Part shown: positions 48,278 to 59,701 of the stretch, piece by piece
How positions within the stretch are numbered: position 1 is the first letter of the stretch
How the letters are laid out: the number at the start of each line of letters is the position of its first letter
Assembly (NCBI RefSeq): GCF_004214895.1
Contig: NZ_CP035952.1
Location: forward strand, 1,436,501 to 1,500,500
DNA from: Pseudomonas tructae
Lineage (GTDB): Bacteria; Pseudomonadota; Gammaproteobacteria; Pseudomonadales; Pseudomonadaceae
Reading direction: 5' to 3'
DNA: 64,000 nt
Translations under genes and position numbers: made by a program
Notes under the pieces: model-generated
Databases searched by the model: none
What the model was told of the DNA's origin: nothing
Seen by the model: the letters and a program-made list of their open reading frames with translations, nothing else

Positions 48278-48970
48278 ATGGATGCTCAAGAGCAATCAAT
48301 GTTGAAAGGTACCTACGCAATCGAAAGGCATTTGTTTGGTGGGGCAGATCTTAAAGCAGGAGGCTGGGTTCAGGGTCACACGGTAGTGGGCAAGATTTCT
48401 ATAGGGAGGAGTGTCCTTGAATATTACACAAGGCCTATATATGCCTACCTCGTGTATTGCGGCATGATCAGGAGTAATGGGGAAGACGCTTTTTCACACT
48501 CACACGTCTGCAGTCGTGGGTTGAGTGCGCATTTTCTAACTTCATTGGGCCTGTCGTTTGAAGTTGACCCTGCGATTGAGCGTGTGAACGGCCTGTCCGA
48601 GATTGTCGGTGGTTTTGCGCCTGCCTCACTCTGGGGGGCGACTCATCAGCAATCCCAACAGCTTTATTTGAAGGGTATAGGCGACTTTGCTGTCTACCAG
48701 ATGCACATGGCGTATGCGCATGCTCCGTACGCTAACGAAAACGCATTGGTCGAGCACAACCCCAAACTCGCCCGTCGCTTTGTCAAAATCAAAGATCAAT
48801 CGATCCTGGTCTCTTCAATCGCCTTCGCTAATGTTTTTGCGATACAGCGCGAGTTCGCCATAGACCCTATGGGGTGGGAGACAGTGCAGGGGCTAGTGCT
48901 GGATGGGGCCAGGCAAGATCGTTGGCAGTTCGATGCACAGGCCTGTCAGTCAAGTAGCCACCGCTATTGA
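48278..48970 (+). CDS. Monalysin-like protein, divergent paralogue
   Basis: A 230-residue member of the same family as 2118-2873 and 48999-49733. It keeps the N-terminal block GGWVQGHTVVGKISIGRS, YYTRPIYAYL, the strands GDFAVYQMHMAYAHA, the GWETVQGLVLDG segment and a C-terminal Arg-Tyr. The central membrane-hairpin region (about 70-130) is much altered, with Cys and Pro, so pore formation by this copy alone is uncertain; it may be a partner or a degenerating copy. Start at 48278 by AAAGGAGG six bases upstream. GC content is visibly low. It is 28 bases ahead of the next paralogue and co-transcribed. Confidence 0.78.
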   Translation: MDAQEQSMLKGTYAIERHLFGGADLKAGGWVQGHTVVGKISIGRSVLEYYTRPIYAYLVYCGMIRSNGEDAFSHSHVCSRGLSAHFLTSLGLSFEVDPAIERVNGLSEIVGGFAPASLWGATHQQSQQLYLKGIGDFAVYQMHMAYAHAPYANENALVEHNPKLARRFVKIKDQSILVSSIAFANVFAIQREFAIDPMGWETVQGLVLDGARQDRWQFDAQACQSSSHRY

Positions 48971-48998
48971 ACGACCCATGGAATATGAGGGGGTACCT

Positions 48999-49733
48999 AT
49001 GAGTGTTATCGATAAGAATGTGGTTGCTGAAATTCGCAACTTTCCGTACAAGAAAGGCAACTATGAAATTGAGAATTACCTGTTCGGCGAGCAAGACGAA
49101 GTCGTGCGCCCGGGTTGTCTGATGCTAGGCCCTACACTGCGCGGTGATATGGCAGTGGCGAAACGGACCTGGCAGACTTACAGTGTACCGGTCATGGCTT
49201 ATCTTAGCCATTTGAATACGGTGCGCGTGCCGACCAAAGTAAAGCATACTCAAGAGGTGGCTGTGACTGAAGGCTATAGCCGTTCCTTTACCGCAACCTT
49301 GGAAACCGAGGTGAGTATAGGGGCTGGCTTTATAGTAGCGTGCGGCCTGAGCATCAAGGCGTCGATCGGTACTTCGCAGGGGATTTTTGGGACGACGGCA
49401 CGCACTCAGAAGTTGGAAATAGAAGGGCCCGGTGTATTCAATGTATATCAGGTAAACATTGTGTATGCCCACTGTGTTACGTCTGCAGGCGAACTCGCCT
49501 CTCGGTTCAGGTACGCTAAAGTACTGGACGTCAAGGGCAGAAAAGACTTGTTCTTTCTCTCTTCGATTGCCACCGATACCGTCGTGCCGGTAGTTTCGGA
49601 GCACTCCGTCATGCCGGTAGGTTGGGAGGAAGCTCAAGTGGCGCTGCTGATGCAAGGATATGATCCTGAAATGAATGGCGGGCGCTTTGGTTTCGACTTC
49701 AGGGCGGGTGATTTGCCTGGCGGGCGTTATTGA
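48999..49733 (+). CDS. Monalysin-like beta-pore-forming toxin, second tandem copy
   Basis: A 244-residue protein, closer to the first paralogue (2118-2873) than to its neighbour: RPGCLMLGPTLRGDMAVAKR, QTYSVPVMAYL, VAVTEGYSRSFTATLE, EGPGVFNVYQVNIVYAHCVT, DLFFLSSIA, PVGWEEAQVALLMQGYDP and a final GGRY. The stretch from about 95 to 150 alternates polar and small or apolar residues, as a beta-hairpin for membrane insertion would. No Sec signal. The ATG at 48999 has GAGGGGG upstream and is preferred over an ATG at 48978. A bidirectional terminator follows. Confidence 0.83.
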   Translation: MSVIDKNVVAEIRNFPYKKGNYEIENYLFGEQDEVVRPGCLMLGPTLRGDMAVAKRTWQTYSVPVMAYLSHLNTVRVPTKVKHTQEVAVTEGYSRSFTATLETEVSIGAGFIVACGLSIKASIGTSQGIFGTTARTQKLEIEGPGVFNVYQVNIVYAHCVTSAGELASRFRYAKVLDVKGRKDLFFLSSIATDTVVPVVSEHSVMPVGWEEAQVALLMQGYDPEMNGGRFGFDFRAGDLPGGRY

Positions 49734-49751
49734 GTAAGAAACACCAAGCAC

Positions 49752-49784
49752 AAAAAAACCGCATCGACCGATGCGGTTTTTTTG
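49752..49784. terminator. Bidirectional Rho-independent terminator
   Basis: AAAAAAACCGCAT / ATGCGGTTTTTTT around a 6-base loop. It serves the monalysin-like pair (+) and leuA (-). Confidence 0.93.
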
Positions 49785-49794
49785 TTCGTACCTT

Positions 49795-51468
49795 TTATGC
49801 TGCTTTCGCTGCCTGCTGGCTCAACGAGCGGTTCAGGGCGCTGAACAGGGCTTTGAAGCTGGCGGTGGTGATGTTTTCATCGATACCCACACCGTGCACC
49901 GGGCGGCCACCGGCCACACGCAGCTCGATGTAGGCCGCAGCCTTGGCGTTGGTGCCGGCGCCGATGGCATGCTCGTTGTAGTCCATGATCTCCACGGCGA
50001 TCGGCAAACCGGCCACCAGGGCTTCGAGGGCGCCGTTGCCCTTGCCGCGCCAGTGCAGAGTGGTCTCGCCTTCACCGGCGACTTCCACTTCCACTGCACT
50101 GTTGCCGTTCTCTTCCTGCAGGCGGTGGCTGACCAGCGCGTACGGCGCGTTGGCTTGCAGGTACTCGCGGTGCAACAGCGAGTGGATCTGCTGGGCGGTC
50201 ATTTCCAGGCCCAGGCGGTCGGTTTCACCTTGCACCACCTGGCTGAACTCGATCTGCATGCGCCGTGGCAGGCTGATGCCGTACTCCTGTTCGAGCAGGT
50301 AGGTGATGCCGCCCTTGCCCGACTGGCTGTTGACGCGGATCACCGCCTCGTAGCTGCGGCCGATGTCGGCCGGGTCGATCGGCAGGTATGGCACTTCCCA
50401 CTTGGCGTCGTCTTTCTGCTGGGTGAAGCCTTTGCGGATGGCATCCTGGTGCGAGCCGGAGAATGCGGTGTGCACCAGGTCGCCCACGTACGGATGACGT
50501 GGATGCACGGCAATCTGGTTGCACTCCTCGACCACCTTGCGCACGCCGTCGATGTCGGAGAAATCCAGCTCAGGGTTGATGCCCTGGGTGTAGAGGTTCA
50601 ATGCCAGGGTCACCAGGTCGACGTTGCCAGTACGTTCGCCGTTGCCGAACAGGCAGCCCTCGACGCGATCGGCGCCGGCCATCAGGCCCAGCTCGGTGGC
50701 GGCAACTCCGGTGCCACGGTCGTTGTGGGTGTGCAGGCTGATGATCACGCTATCGCGGCGGTTGACGTTACGGCCGAACCACTCGATCTGGTCGGCGTAG
50801 ATGTTCGGCGTCGAGACTTCGACGGTGGCCGGCAGGTTGAGGATGATCTTGTGTTCAGGTGTCGGGTTCCACACCTCGATCACCGCATCGCAGACTTCCT
50901 TGGCGAACTCAAGCTCAGTGGCGCTGAAGGTTTCCGGTGAGTACTGGAAGGTCCACTGGGTGTGCGGCTGCTGGGCGGCATATTTGACGAACAGTTTCGC
51001 CGCGTTCACCGCGATGTCCTTGACGCCTTGCTTGTCCTGGTTGAAGACAATCCGGCGGAACGACGGGCTGGTGGCGTTGTACAGGTGAACGATGGCCTTC
51101 TTCGCCCCGCGCAGGGATTCGAAGGTGCGTGCGATCAAATCTTCACGGGCCTGGGTCAGCACCTGGATGGTGGTGTCATCAGGAATGTGGCCGTCTTCGA
51201 TCAGGGTGCGCACGAAGTCAAAGTCGGTTTGCGATGCGGAGGGGAACGAGGCTTCGATTTCTTTCACGCCAACGCTGACCAGGGTCTTCCAGAAGCGCAG
51301 CTTCTTCGCCGCATCCATGGGCTCGATCAACGACTGGTTGCCATCGCGCAGGTCCGAGCTGCACCAGATCGGCGCCTGGCTGATGGTCTTCGAAGGCCAG
51401 GTGCGGTCCGGCAAGTTGACGGTGGCGAAGGCGCTGTATTTTTTCGAAGGGTCTTTGAGCATGGTCAT
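49795..51468 (-). CDS. leuA: 2-isopropylmalate synthase
   Basis: A 557-residue enzyme condensing acetyl-CoA with 2-ketoisovalerate, first step of leucine biosynthesis. It has the HMGL-like TIM barrel with [15 protein letters not shown] (general base Asp region) and the metal-ligand motif [10 protein letters not shown], and the C-terminal LeuA allosteric domain. The length matches the longer, actinobacteria-like form common in pseudomonads. Start at 51468 with AAGGA eight bases upstream. A short leucine-rich leader reading frame lies upstream. Confidence 0.97.
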   Translation of the reverse strand: MTMLKDPSKKYSAFATVNLPDRTWPSKTISQAPIWCSSDLRDGNQSLIEPMDAAKKLRFWKTLVSVGVKEIEASFPSASQTDFDFVRTLIEDGHIPDDTTIQVLTQAREDLIARTFESLRGAKKAIVHLYNATSPSFRRIVFNQDKQGVKDIAVNAAKLFVKYAAQQPHTQWTFQYSPETFSATELEFAKEVCDAVIEVWNPTPEHKIILNLPATVEVSTPNIYADQIEWFGRNVNRRDSVIISLHTHNDRGTGVAATELGLMAGADRVEGCLFGNGERTGNVDLVTLALNLYTQGINPELDFSDIDGVRKVVEECNQIAVHPRHPYVGDLVHTAFSGSHQDAIRKGFTQQKDDAKWEVPYLPIDPADIGRSYEAVIRVNSQSGKGGITYLLEQEYGISLPRRMQIEFSQVVQGETDRLGLEMTAQQIHSLLHREYLQANAPYALVSHRLQEENGNSAVEVEVAGEGETTLHWRGKGNGALEALVAGLPIAVEIMDYNEHAIGAGTNAKAAAYIELRVAGGRPVHGVGIDENITTASFKALFSALNRSLSQQAAKAA

Positions 51469-51545
51469 GAAAGCAATCCTTGAATGTGCGGCCTTGAAAG
51501 GGGCCCGCCGGACGAAAACGAGATGAATAGGCGAGGCGACGCGAT

Positions 51546-51623
51546 TCAGCTTGGTAGTCGTGCACTGACCAGGCAGAGGCTGCGATGTTGACGAAGCAGG
51601 ATGAGGGTCTGAAAGGTTTTCAT
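51546..51623 (-). CDS. Putative leuA leader peptide (25 residues, leucine-rich)
   Basis: A short reading frame 77 bases upstream of leuA encodes [20 protein letters not shown] followed by ARLPS and a TGA stop; 6 of 25 residues are Leu and one is Ile. Position and composition fit a leader peptide whose translation senses leucyl-tRNA. AGGG about ten bases upstream could be its ribosome binding site. I could not find a convincing T-tailed terminator between it and leuA, so the mechanism is open. The rest of 51624-51729 should hold the promoter. Confidence 0.55.
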   Translation of the reverse strand: MKTFQTLILLRQHRSLCLVSARLPS

Positions 51624-51729
51624 GGCTTCAACCCTAACCAGTGGGGTTAAAGATGGCAAGTCTTGGAAAAAGATTGAGAGGAATGCTTAAAAAAAGCTAT
51701 TTATCGAGATTTTATGGCTGCATACGAAT

Positions 51730-51760
51730 AAAAAGACCGCGCCAGTTGCGCGGTCTTTTT
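51730..51760. terminator. Rho-independent terminator after the M23 peptidase gene
   Basis: Perfect 13-bp stem AAAAAGACCGCGC / GCGCGGTCTTTTT with a CAGTT loop. It terminates the lysR-xseA-peptidase unit and insulates leuA. Confidence 0.93.
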
Positions 51761-51779
51761 GATTGGCGCAAGCGCGGTG

Positions 51780-52604
51780 TCAGGGCTGGAAGGCGCCGAT
51801 GAAGATCGCCGGATCCACCCGGGCATCATTGAGGCTGACGTTCCAGTGCATGTGCGGGCCGGTGGCGCGCCCGGTCGCGCCGACGCGGCCAACCACGGCG
51901 CCGCGGCTCAGTTGCTGGCCGGGTTTGACGTCGATTTTCGACATATGGCAGAACATGCTGATAAAGCCCTGGCCGTGGTCGACGAACACGGTGTTGCCGT
52001 TGAAGAAGTAATTGCCGATCAGGATCACCTTGCCATTGGCCGGGGTCTTGATCGGCGTGCCGGCGGGTACGGCGAAATCCAGGCCGGCGTGCGGGTTGCG
52101 TTCTTCGCCGTTGAAGAAGCGGCGCACGCCGAACTTGCTCGACAGTGGGCCGTTGACCGGCTTGTCGAGGATCAGATTGCTCGGCAGGGTAGGGCTGAAG
52201 CTGCGGTAAGCCTTGATCTGCTCGGCAAGCTCGGCGTCGATGCGCTTGAGGTCGGCCGGGTCGGGATTGACCTGGCGCTTGTTCTTCAAGGTGATGCGTT
52301 GCTCGGGGTACTTCTTGCTGGCGACGCTGAAGTTCAGGGTTCGGCTGCCCTGGGTGAGTTGTGCGGTGCCGGGCTTTTGCGTCAGCGGCAGGCCGACGAT
52401 GGCCAGCCAGGTGTCCTGTTCCTTGACCACCAGCACCGGCTTGCCGTCGAAGCGTGCGCTGGGCGCAGTGGCGGCCGGGCCCAGGTCGACGACGGCCACA
52501 CCGCCCGGCACCGGCTTGTTCAGTTGACGGGTGATGTAGCTGGCCTGGGCGCTGCTGGCGAATGCCAGGCACAGTAGCAACAGGGGGGCGAATAAACGGG
52601 GCAT
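51780..52604 (-). CDS. M23 family (LytM-type) metallopeptidase
   Basis: A 274-residue secreted peptidase with a signal peptide (MPRLFAPLLLLCLAFASSAQ, cleavage near residue 21) and a C-terminal LytM domain. Zinc ligands and catalytic residues are complete: H172 and D176 in HAGLDFAVPAGTP, and H251/H253 in GPHMHW. It should cut peptidoglycan cross-bridges or stem peptides in the periplasm. The preceding region (about 25-140) is a beta-rich accessory domain. It starts three bases after xseA, a conserved pairing in pseudomonads. Confidence 0.94.
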   Translation of the reverse strand: MPRLFAPLLLLCLAFASSAQASYITRQLNKPVPGGVAVVDLGPAATAPSARFDGKPVLVVKEQDTWLAIVGLPLTQKPGTAQLTQGSRTLNFSVASKKYPEQRITLKNKRQVNPDPADLKRIDAELAEQIKAYRSFSPTLPSNLILDKPVNGPLSSKFGVRRFFNGEERNPHAGLDFAVPAGTPIKTPANGKVILIGNYFFNGNTVFVDHGQGFISMFCHMSKIDVKPGQQLSRGAVVGRVGATGRATGPHMHWNVSLNDARVDPAIFIGAFQP

Positions 52605-52607
52605 GAT

Positions 52608-53987
52608 TCAGTCCAGTAAAGAGAGCGTGACCGGTGTCAGGTGGTTGTCTTCGACCCGCACCTGCAGTTCACCCTCGCCCAGGCGGGCGGTCAGGCGCTG
52701 GCCGTTGTGGGTCTGGGCGGCAGTGCGGATGGCCTGGCCGCGCTCGTCGAGGAGGATGCTATAGCCACGCCCCAGGGTTGCCAGGGGGCTGACCACGTGC
52801 AGGGTCTGCACCTGCGCCTGCAGGCGTTGGCGGCGATCCTTGAGGGTTTCGCGCATGGCCCGCGGCAGGCGTTCGGCGAGGCTGTCCAGGCGCTGCTTGA
52901 GCAGTGCCAAGGTGCGTCCGGGGTGCTGCGCGGCCAGGCGCGTGTCCAGGCGTGCGAGGCGTTCGCGGCGCTGGTTGAGGCGCTGTTCGAAGGCGCGGCG
53001 CAGGCGCATGTCCAGATCGTCCAGGCGCTGGGCTTGCTGGCGCAGGCGTTCGCCGGGGTGGCGCAGGCGTCGGGTCAGGCCGTCCAGGCGCAGGCGGTCG
53101 TGGGTCAGGCGGCTCTGGATGCGCAGCAGCAGGCGGCGCTTGAGGCTGTCGATGCGCCGTTGCAGGTCGTTGCTGTCCGGAGCCAGAAGTTCGGCGGCGG
53201 CAGACGGCGTCGGGGCGCGCACGTCGGCAACGAAATCACTGATCGAGACATCGGTTTCATGGCCGACGGCGCTGACGATCGGCGTCTTGCAGGCAGCGAT
53301 GGCACGGGCCACGGCTTCTTCGTTGAAGCACCAGAGGTCTTCCAGCGAGCCGCCGCCACGGGCCAGGATCAGCGCGTCGAAGCCACGGCTGTCGGCCAGC
53401 TGCAAGGCGCGGACGATCTGCCCGATGGCTTCGCGGCCTTGCACAGCGGTAGGGATCAGGGTCAGTTCGACCTGGGGCGCACGGCGGCGGAACACGCTGA
53501 TGATGTCGCGGATCACCGCGCCAGTGGGCGAGCTGACGATGCCTATGCGCTGCGGATGCGTGGGCAGGGGCTGCTTGTTTTCGGCACTGAACAGACCTTC
53601 GGCGCCGAGTTTTTCCTTCAGCGCTTCGAAGGCCAGGCGCAGGGCGCCATCACCGGCCGGCTCGACCGTGTCGAGAATCAGTTGGTAGTCGCCACGCCCC
53701 TCGAACAGCGAGACCTTGCCGCGCACCTTGACCGCCAGGCCATCGCGCAGGGCCTGACGAACCCGCGCGGCGTTCTGGCGAAACAGTGCGCAGCGTACCT
53801 GGGCGCCGCTGTCCTTGAGGGTGAAGTAGACATGGCCGGAGGCCGGGCGGGCGAGGTTGGATATCTCGCCTTCGACCCAGACATTGCGGAACACATCTTC
53901 AAGCAGCACCCGGGCGCGGCCGTTGAGTTGGCTGACGGTCAGGACTTCGCGGTCCAGACCGAGTCTTTCGAAGGGGTCTTTGATCAT
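52608..53987 (-). CDS. xseA: Exodeoxyribonuclease VII large subunit
   Basis: A 459-residue nuclease subunit, normal length. N-terminal OB fold (VSQLNGRARVLLEDVFRNVW; WVEGEISNLARPASGHVYFT), catalytic domain (GIVSSPTGAVIRDI; ILARGGGSLEDLWCFNEEAV; SAVGHETDVSISDFVADVRA) and a long coiled-coil C-terminal region rich in Arg and Leu. With XseB it degrades single-stranded DNA in repair. Start at 53987 (MIKDPFERLGLD); the frame upstream runs antisense-like through a REP and is not real. Confidence 0.96.
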   Translation of the reverse strand: MIKDPFERLGLDREVLTVSQLNGRARVLLEDVFRNVWVEGEISNLARPASGHVYFTLKDSGAQVRCALFRQNAARVRQALRDGLAVKVRGKVSLFEGRGDYQLILDTVEPAGDGALRLAFEALKEKLGAEGLFSAENKQPLPTHPQRIGIVSSPTGAVIRDIISVFRRRAPQVELTLIPTAVQGREAIGQIVRALQLADSRGFDALILARGGGSLEDLWCFNEEAVARAIAACKTPIVSAVGHETDVSISDFVADVRAPTPSAAAELLAPDSNDLQRRIDSLKRRLLLRIQSRLTHDRLRLDGLTRRLRHPGERLRQQAQRLDDLDMRLRRAFEQRLNQRRERLARLDTRLAAQHPGRTLALLKQRLDSLAERLPRAMRETLKDRRQRLQAQVQTLHVVSPLATLGRGYSILLDERGQAIRTAAQTHNGQRLTARLGEGELQVRVEDNHLTPVTLSLLD

Positions 53988-53994
53988 GGCTGCA

Positions 53995-54969
53995 TCATAA
54001 AGGATTGTGGCAATCGCGGGGCAAGTCCGGGCGCCGCATCGCCGCTCCCACAGACGCTTTATTCTCTGTAGGAGCGGGCTTGCCCCGCGATGAGGCCATA
54101 TGCTCAACACACTGCTCAACCAACGCCCCTGAATCACGTCGAAAGGCCAGCGCCACCGTACTGCTGCAACCCGCGTCCGCCAGGGCGATGAAGCGCAGTG
54201 ACGGCGGGGCGATCTCCTGCATGCACTGCGGCAACAAGGCCACGCCAAACCCCGCCTGAATCAGTTGCAACTGGGTGGTCTTGCGCGACACCACCCTTGC
54301 TGCCCGAGGAAAGAACCCATGAGCCATGCACAACTCGGCAGACAGGTAACTCAGGCCGCCACGCTGGCGATGGGGGATGGATATAAAGGCTTCTTCACGC
54401 AGTTGCGCCAGGTGCACGCGGCTTTCCCGCGCCAGCGGATGATGCTCGGCGACCGCCAGCAGTAGCGGTTCTTCGAACAATGGCTGCACGCACAGGCTTT
54501 CATGCTGACGCAACACGGGCAGGCGCAGCAGGCCAAGCTCCAGGCGTCCGTTGGCCAACTCCTCAAGCTGCGCTTCGGAGGACTGCTGGGCGATTTCCAT
54601 CGATACCCCGGGGTTGTCATGCAGATAGCCGCTGAGCCGCACCAGCAACTGCCCAGTCAGCGGCACGGTACTGGAATGATTGAGGCGCAGGCTGCCATGC
54701 AGGCCCTGGCCAATTTCCCGGGCCAGGCGCTGGGCTTTTTCCAGATCCGCCAGCAGGGTGCGAGCTCGTGGCAAAAAGGCCTGGCCCGCTGCAGTGAGTC
54801 GCGGTTGGCGTGCCGTACGTTCGAACAGCAGGGTGTCGAGTTGCGACTCCAGCTCCTTGACTTGTCGGCTCAGGGCCGACTGGGCAATGAACAGGCGCTC
54901 GGCAGCGGCGCTGAAGCTGCCGCTTTCGGCGATTTCGACGAAGTAACGCAACTGGCGGGTAGAAATCAT
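53995..54969 (-). CDS. LysR-family transcriptional regulator with a REP-encoded C-terminal tail
   Basis: A 324-residue LysR-type regulator. N-terminal winged helix (ISTRQLRYFVEIAESGSFSA; FIAQSALSRQVKELE) and a periplasmic-binding-like effector domain (about 90-290; GLLRLPV, LLQAGFGVALLP-like IQAGFGVALLPQCM). The last 32 residues or so (from [10 protein letters not shown]) are translated from a REP pair at 54012-54092 and have no regulatory role I can see; the family would normally end near residue 293. It is divergent from a TauE-type permease gene at 55072, its likely target. Related in style to CynR/BenM-like members; effector unknown. Confidence 0.9.
   Translation of the reverse strand: MISTRQLRYFVEIAESGSFSAAAERLFIAQSALSRQVKELESQLDTLLFERTARQPRLTAAGQAFLPRARTLLADLEKAQRLAREIGQGLHGSLRLNHSSTVPLTGQLLVRLSGYLHDNPGVSMEIAQQSSEAQLEELANGRLELGLLRLPVLRQHESLCVQPLFEEPLLLAVAEHHPLARESRVHLAQLREEAFISIPHRQRGGLSYLSAELCMAHGFFPRAARVVSRKTTQLQLIQAGFGVALLPQCMQEIAPPSLRFIALADAGCSSTVALAFRRDSGALVEQCVEHMASSRGKPAPTENKASVGAAMRRPDLPRDCHNPL
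54012..54092. repeat. Paired REP element overlapping the lysR 3' end
   Basis: A diverged arm (ATCGCGGGGCAAGTCCGG ... CCGCTCCCAC) and a regular inverted arm (GTAGGAGCGGGCTTGCCCCG). They lie inside the LysR reading frame and just upstream of xseA. Confidence 0.85.
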
Positions 54970-55071
54970 CTTAGCTATGCCGTTTCAAGATGGCTTGCGC
55001 GGTAAATGCATATTAGTCGGCATGGCTTGCTGGTAGCTAAAGTTTCCACACATTCATTGGTGAAGACCGCC

Positions 55072-55854
55072 ATGCTCTCGACCCTGTTTGCCCAATTACC
55101 CTTTACTTCCCTCGACTGGCTGCCGATCCTGCTGGGCATTGGCGCGGCCTATATCGTCTTTGGCATCGCCGGCTTCGGCACTGCGCTGGTGGCCGGCCCG
55201 GTTCTGATCAACTTCATGCCGTTGTCACGGATCATCCCGTTGCTGGTGTTGCTGGATTTTGTCGCCGCCTTTGGTAATTGGCTGCCGGCGCGCAAGGCCG
55301 TGGCGCGCCCGGAGCTGATGCGCCTGCTGCCGTGCATGGCGCTGGGTTGTACCCTGGGCGTGGTGTTTTTGCTCAACCTCAAGTCCGATCTGTTACTGCT
55401 GTTGATGGGGCTCTTTATCAGTGCCTATGCCTTGTACAGCCTGGCGGTGAAGGTCAAGCCTGCGCAGTTGTCGGCCGCCTGGTCGGTGCCGATGGGAACG
55501 GTGGGTGGCCTGTTCGGTGCCTTGTTCGGCAGCGGCGGCTTCCTTTACGCCATTTACCTCAATGCCCGTCTGCCCTCCAAGGAGCAGGCGCGGGCCACCC
55601 AGAGCGCGCTGATCAGCTGCAGCACCGTGGTGCGCCTGAGCCTGTTCCTGATCGCCGGGGTGTACGCCGACCTGCCGCTGTTGCTGCTGGCGCTGTGCCT
55701 GGCGCCGATGATGCTGGCCGGGGTGTACCTGGGCCGGCGCCTGACCCTGAACATGTCGCGCGAAACCTTCGTGCGCCTGGTCACCTGGCTGGTGCTGGCC
55801 AGCGGCATTGCCCTGATCGGCCGCTACCTGAGTGAGGTAAACTGGCAGCTTTGA
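55072..55854 (+). CDS. TauE/SafE family membrane permease
   Basis: A 260-residue protein with about eight membrane helices and the family pattern GIGAAYIVFGIAGFGTALVAGP near the N-terminus and GTVGGLFGALFGSGGFLYA in the second half. These transporters export or import sulfite, sulfoacetate or other small organosulfur or carboxylate anions; the substrate here is undetermined. Divergent lysR is the probable regulator. The ATG at 55072 is preferred over upstream candidates because helix 1 begins directly after it. Confidence 0.88.
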   Translation: MLSTLFAQLPFTSLDWLPILLGIGAAYIVFGIAGFGTALVAGPVLINFMPLSRIIPLLVLLDFVAAFGNWLPARKAVARPELMRLLPCMALGCTLGVVFLLNLKSDLLLLLMGLFISAYALYSLAVKVKPAQLSAAWSVPMGTVGGLFGALFGSGGFLYAIYLNARLPSKEQARATQSALISCSTVVRLSLFLIAGVYADLPLLLLALCLAPMMLAGVYLGRRLTLNMSRETFVRLVTWLVLASGIALIGRYLSEVNWQL

Positions 55855-55872
55855 ACCTGTTTGGCCGCTGTC

Positions 55873-57985
<2,113 letters not shown>

Positions 57986-58006
57986 TGCTTCAGGCAACAC
58001 TTGCTA

Positions 58007-58031
58007 GCGGGGCTGTTATCGACAGCCCCGC
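58007..58031. other. Intercistronic hairpin between guaB and guaA
   Basis: Perfect 10-bp stem GCGGGGCTGT / ACAGCCCCGC with a TATCG loop, followed only by GTCGTTTCC. It may be a partial terminator setting the guaB:guaA ratio or an RNA processing site. Confidence 0.65.
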
Positions 58032-58064
58032 GTCGTTTCCGATTTCCACTGACGAGATTGAGTC

Positions 58065-59642
58065 ATGGCCCTCGACATTCACGCTCACCGCATCCTGATC
58101 CTCGACTTCGGTTCCCAGTACACCCAGCTGATTGCCCGCCGCGTGCGCGAGATCGGCGTGTATTGCGAGCTGCACCCGTTCGACATGGACGATGAAGCGA
58201 TTCGCGAATTCGCCCCGCGCGGCATCATCCTCGCCGGCGGCCCCGAGTCGGTGCACGAAGCCAACAGCCCGCGCGCGCCACAGGCCGTCTGGGACCTGGG
58301 CGTACCGGTATTCGGCATCTGCTACGGCATGCAGACCATGGCCGAACAGCTGGGCGGCAAGGTGGAAGGTTCCGAGCTGCGTGAGTTCGGTTATGCCCGC
58401 GTTGATGTGGTCGGCAAGAGCCGTCTGCTCGACGGCATCGAAGACCACGTCGACGCCGATGGCGTGTTCGGCCTGGACGTGTGGATGAGCCACGGTGACA
58501 AGGTCACCCGCATCCCGCAAGAGTTCCACATCCTGGCCAGCACCCCGAGCTGCCCGATCGCCGGCATGGCCGACGACACCCGTGGCTACTACGGCGTGCA
58601 GTTCCACCCGGAAGTGACCCACACCAAGCAGGGCGGTCGTATCCTTTCGCGCTTCATCCTCGACGTCTGCGGCTGCGAAGCCCTGTGGACCCCGTCGAAA
58701 ATTGCCGAAGACGCGATTGCCCAGGTCCGTGCCCAGGTCGGCACTGACAACGTCCTGCTCGGCCTGTCCGGCGGCGTTGACTCCTCGGTGGTTGCAGCCC
58801 TGCTGCACAAGGCCATCGGCGACCAGCTGACCTGCGTATTCGTCGACAACGGCCTGCTGCGCCTGCACGAAGGCGAGCAAGTAATGGCCATGTTCGCCGA
58901 GAACATGGGCGTCAAGGTGATCCGCGCCAACGCCGAAGATCAGTTCCTCGGCAACCTGGCCGGCGAAGCCGACCCTGAGAAGAAGCGCAAGATCATCGGC
59001 CGTACTTTCATCGACGTGTTCGATGCCGAGTCGACCAAGCTGCACAACATCAAGTACCTGGCCCAGGGCACCATCTACCCGGACGTGATCGAGTCGGCAG
59101 GCGCCAAGAGCGGCAAGGCCCACGTGATCAAGTCGCACCACAACGTCGGTGGCCTGCCAGAAGAGATGAACCTCAAGCTGGTCGAGCCGCTGCGCGAACT
59201 GTTCAAGGACGAGGTCCGTCGCCTTGGCCTGGAACTGGGCCTGCCGTACGACATGGTCTACCGTCACCCGTTCCCGGGCCCGGGCCTGGGCGTGCGGATC
59301 CTTGGTGAAGTGAAGAAGGAATACGCCGACCTGCTGCGTCGCGCCGACCACATCTTCATCGAAGAACTGCGCAAGGCCGACTGGTACCACAAGGTCAGCC
59401 AGGCCTTCGTGGTGTTCCAGCCGGTGAAATCGGTGGGCGTGGTCGGTGACGGCCGTCGTTACGCCTGGGTCGTGGCCCTGCGTGCGGTGGAAACCATCGA
59501 CTTCATGACCGCCCGTTGGGCGCACCTGCCTTATGAACTACTGGAAACCGTCAGCGGCCGGATCATCAACGAGATCGAAGGTATCTCGCGGGTGACCTAC
59601 GATGTGTCGAGCAAGCCGCCGGCGACCATCGAGTGGGAATGA
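58065..59642 (+). CDS. guaA: GMP synthase (glutamine-hydrolysing)
   Basis: A 525-residue enzyme that aminates XMP to GMP. Class I glutamine amidotransferase domain with nucleophile Cys86 ([16 protein letters not shown]) and the His-Glu pair in [10 protein letters not shown], then the ATP pyrophosphatase domain with the P-loop [15 protein letters not shown] and the dimerisation domain ending in the C-terminal PATIEWE. Co-transcribed with guaB; terminator 16 bases downstream. Confidence 0.98.
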   Translation: MALDIHAHRILILDFGSQYTQLIARRVREIGVYCELHPFDMDDEAIREFAPRGIILAGGPESVHEANSPRAPQAVWDLGVPVFGICYGMQTMAEQLGGKVEGSELREFGYARVDVVGKSRLLDGIEDHVDADGVFGLDVWMSHGDKVTRIPQEFHILASTPSCPIAGMADDTRGYYGVQFHPEVTHTKQGGRILSRFILDVCGCEALWTPSKIAEDAIAQVRAQVGTDNVLLGLSGGVDSSVVAALLHKAIGDQLTCVFVDNGLLRLHEGEQVMAMFAENMGVKVIRANAEDQFLGNLAGEADPEKKRKIIGRTFIDVFDAESTKLHNIKYLAQGTIYPDVIESAGAKSGKAHVIKSHHNVGGLPEEMNLKLVEPLRELFKDEVRRLGLELGLPYDMVYRHPFPGPGLGVRILGEVKKEYADLLRRADHIFIEELRKADWYHKVSQAFVVFQPVKSVGVVGDGRRYAWVVALRAVETIDFMTARWAHLPYELLETVSGRIINEIEGISRVTYDVSSKPPATIEWE

Positions 59643-59658
59643 CAGTTAGCTAAACAAC

Positions 59659-59684
59659 AAAAAGGGCGCTTCGGCGCCCTTTTT
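59659..59684. terminator. Bidirectional Rho-independent terminator
   Basis: AAAAAGGGCGC / GCGCCCTTTTT with a stable TTCG loop. It ends guaBA (+) and the large toxin gene (-). Confidence 0.95.
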
Positions 59685-59701
59685 GCTAGCTGCAACTAAG
59701 C

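Noticed and set aside
51469..51545. A leuA attenuator terminator
   Set aside because: GGGCC/GGCC pairings exist after the leader peptide, but no stable stem with a T-run was found, so only the leader frame is reported.
54012..54248. N-terminal extension of xseA through the REP
   Set aside because: XseA normally begins at the MIKDPFERL methionine (53987); the extension is REP sequence and the reverse of lysR.
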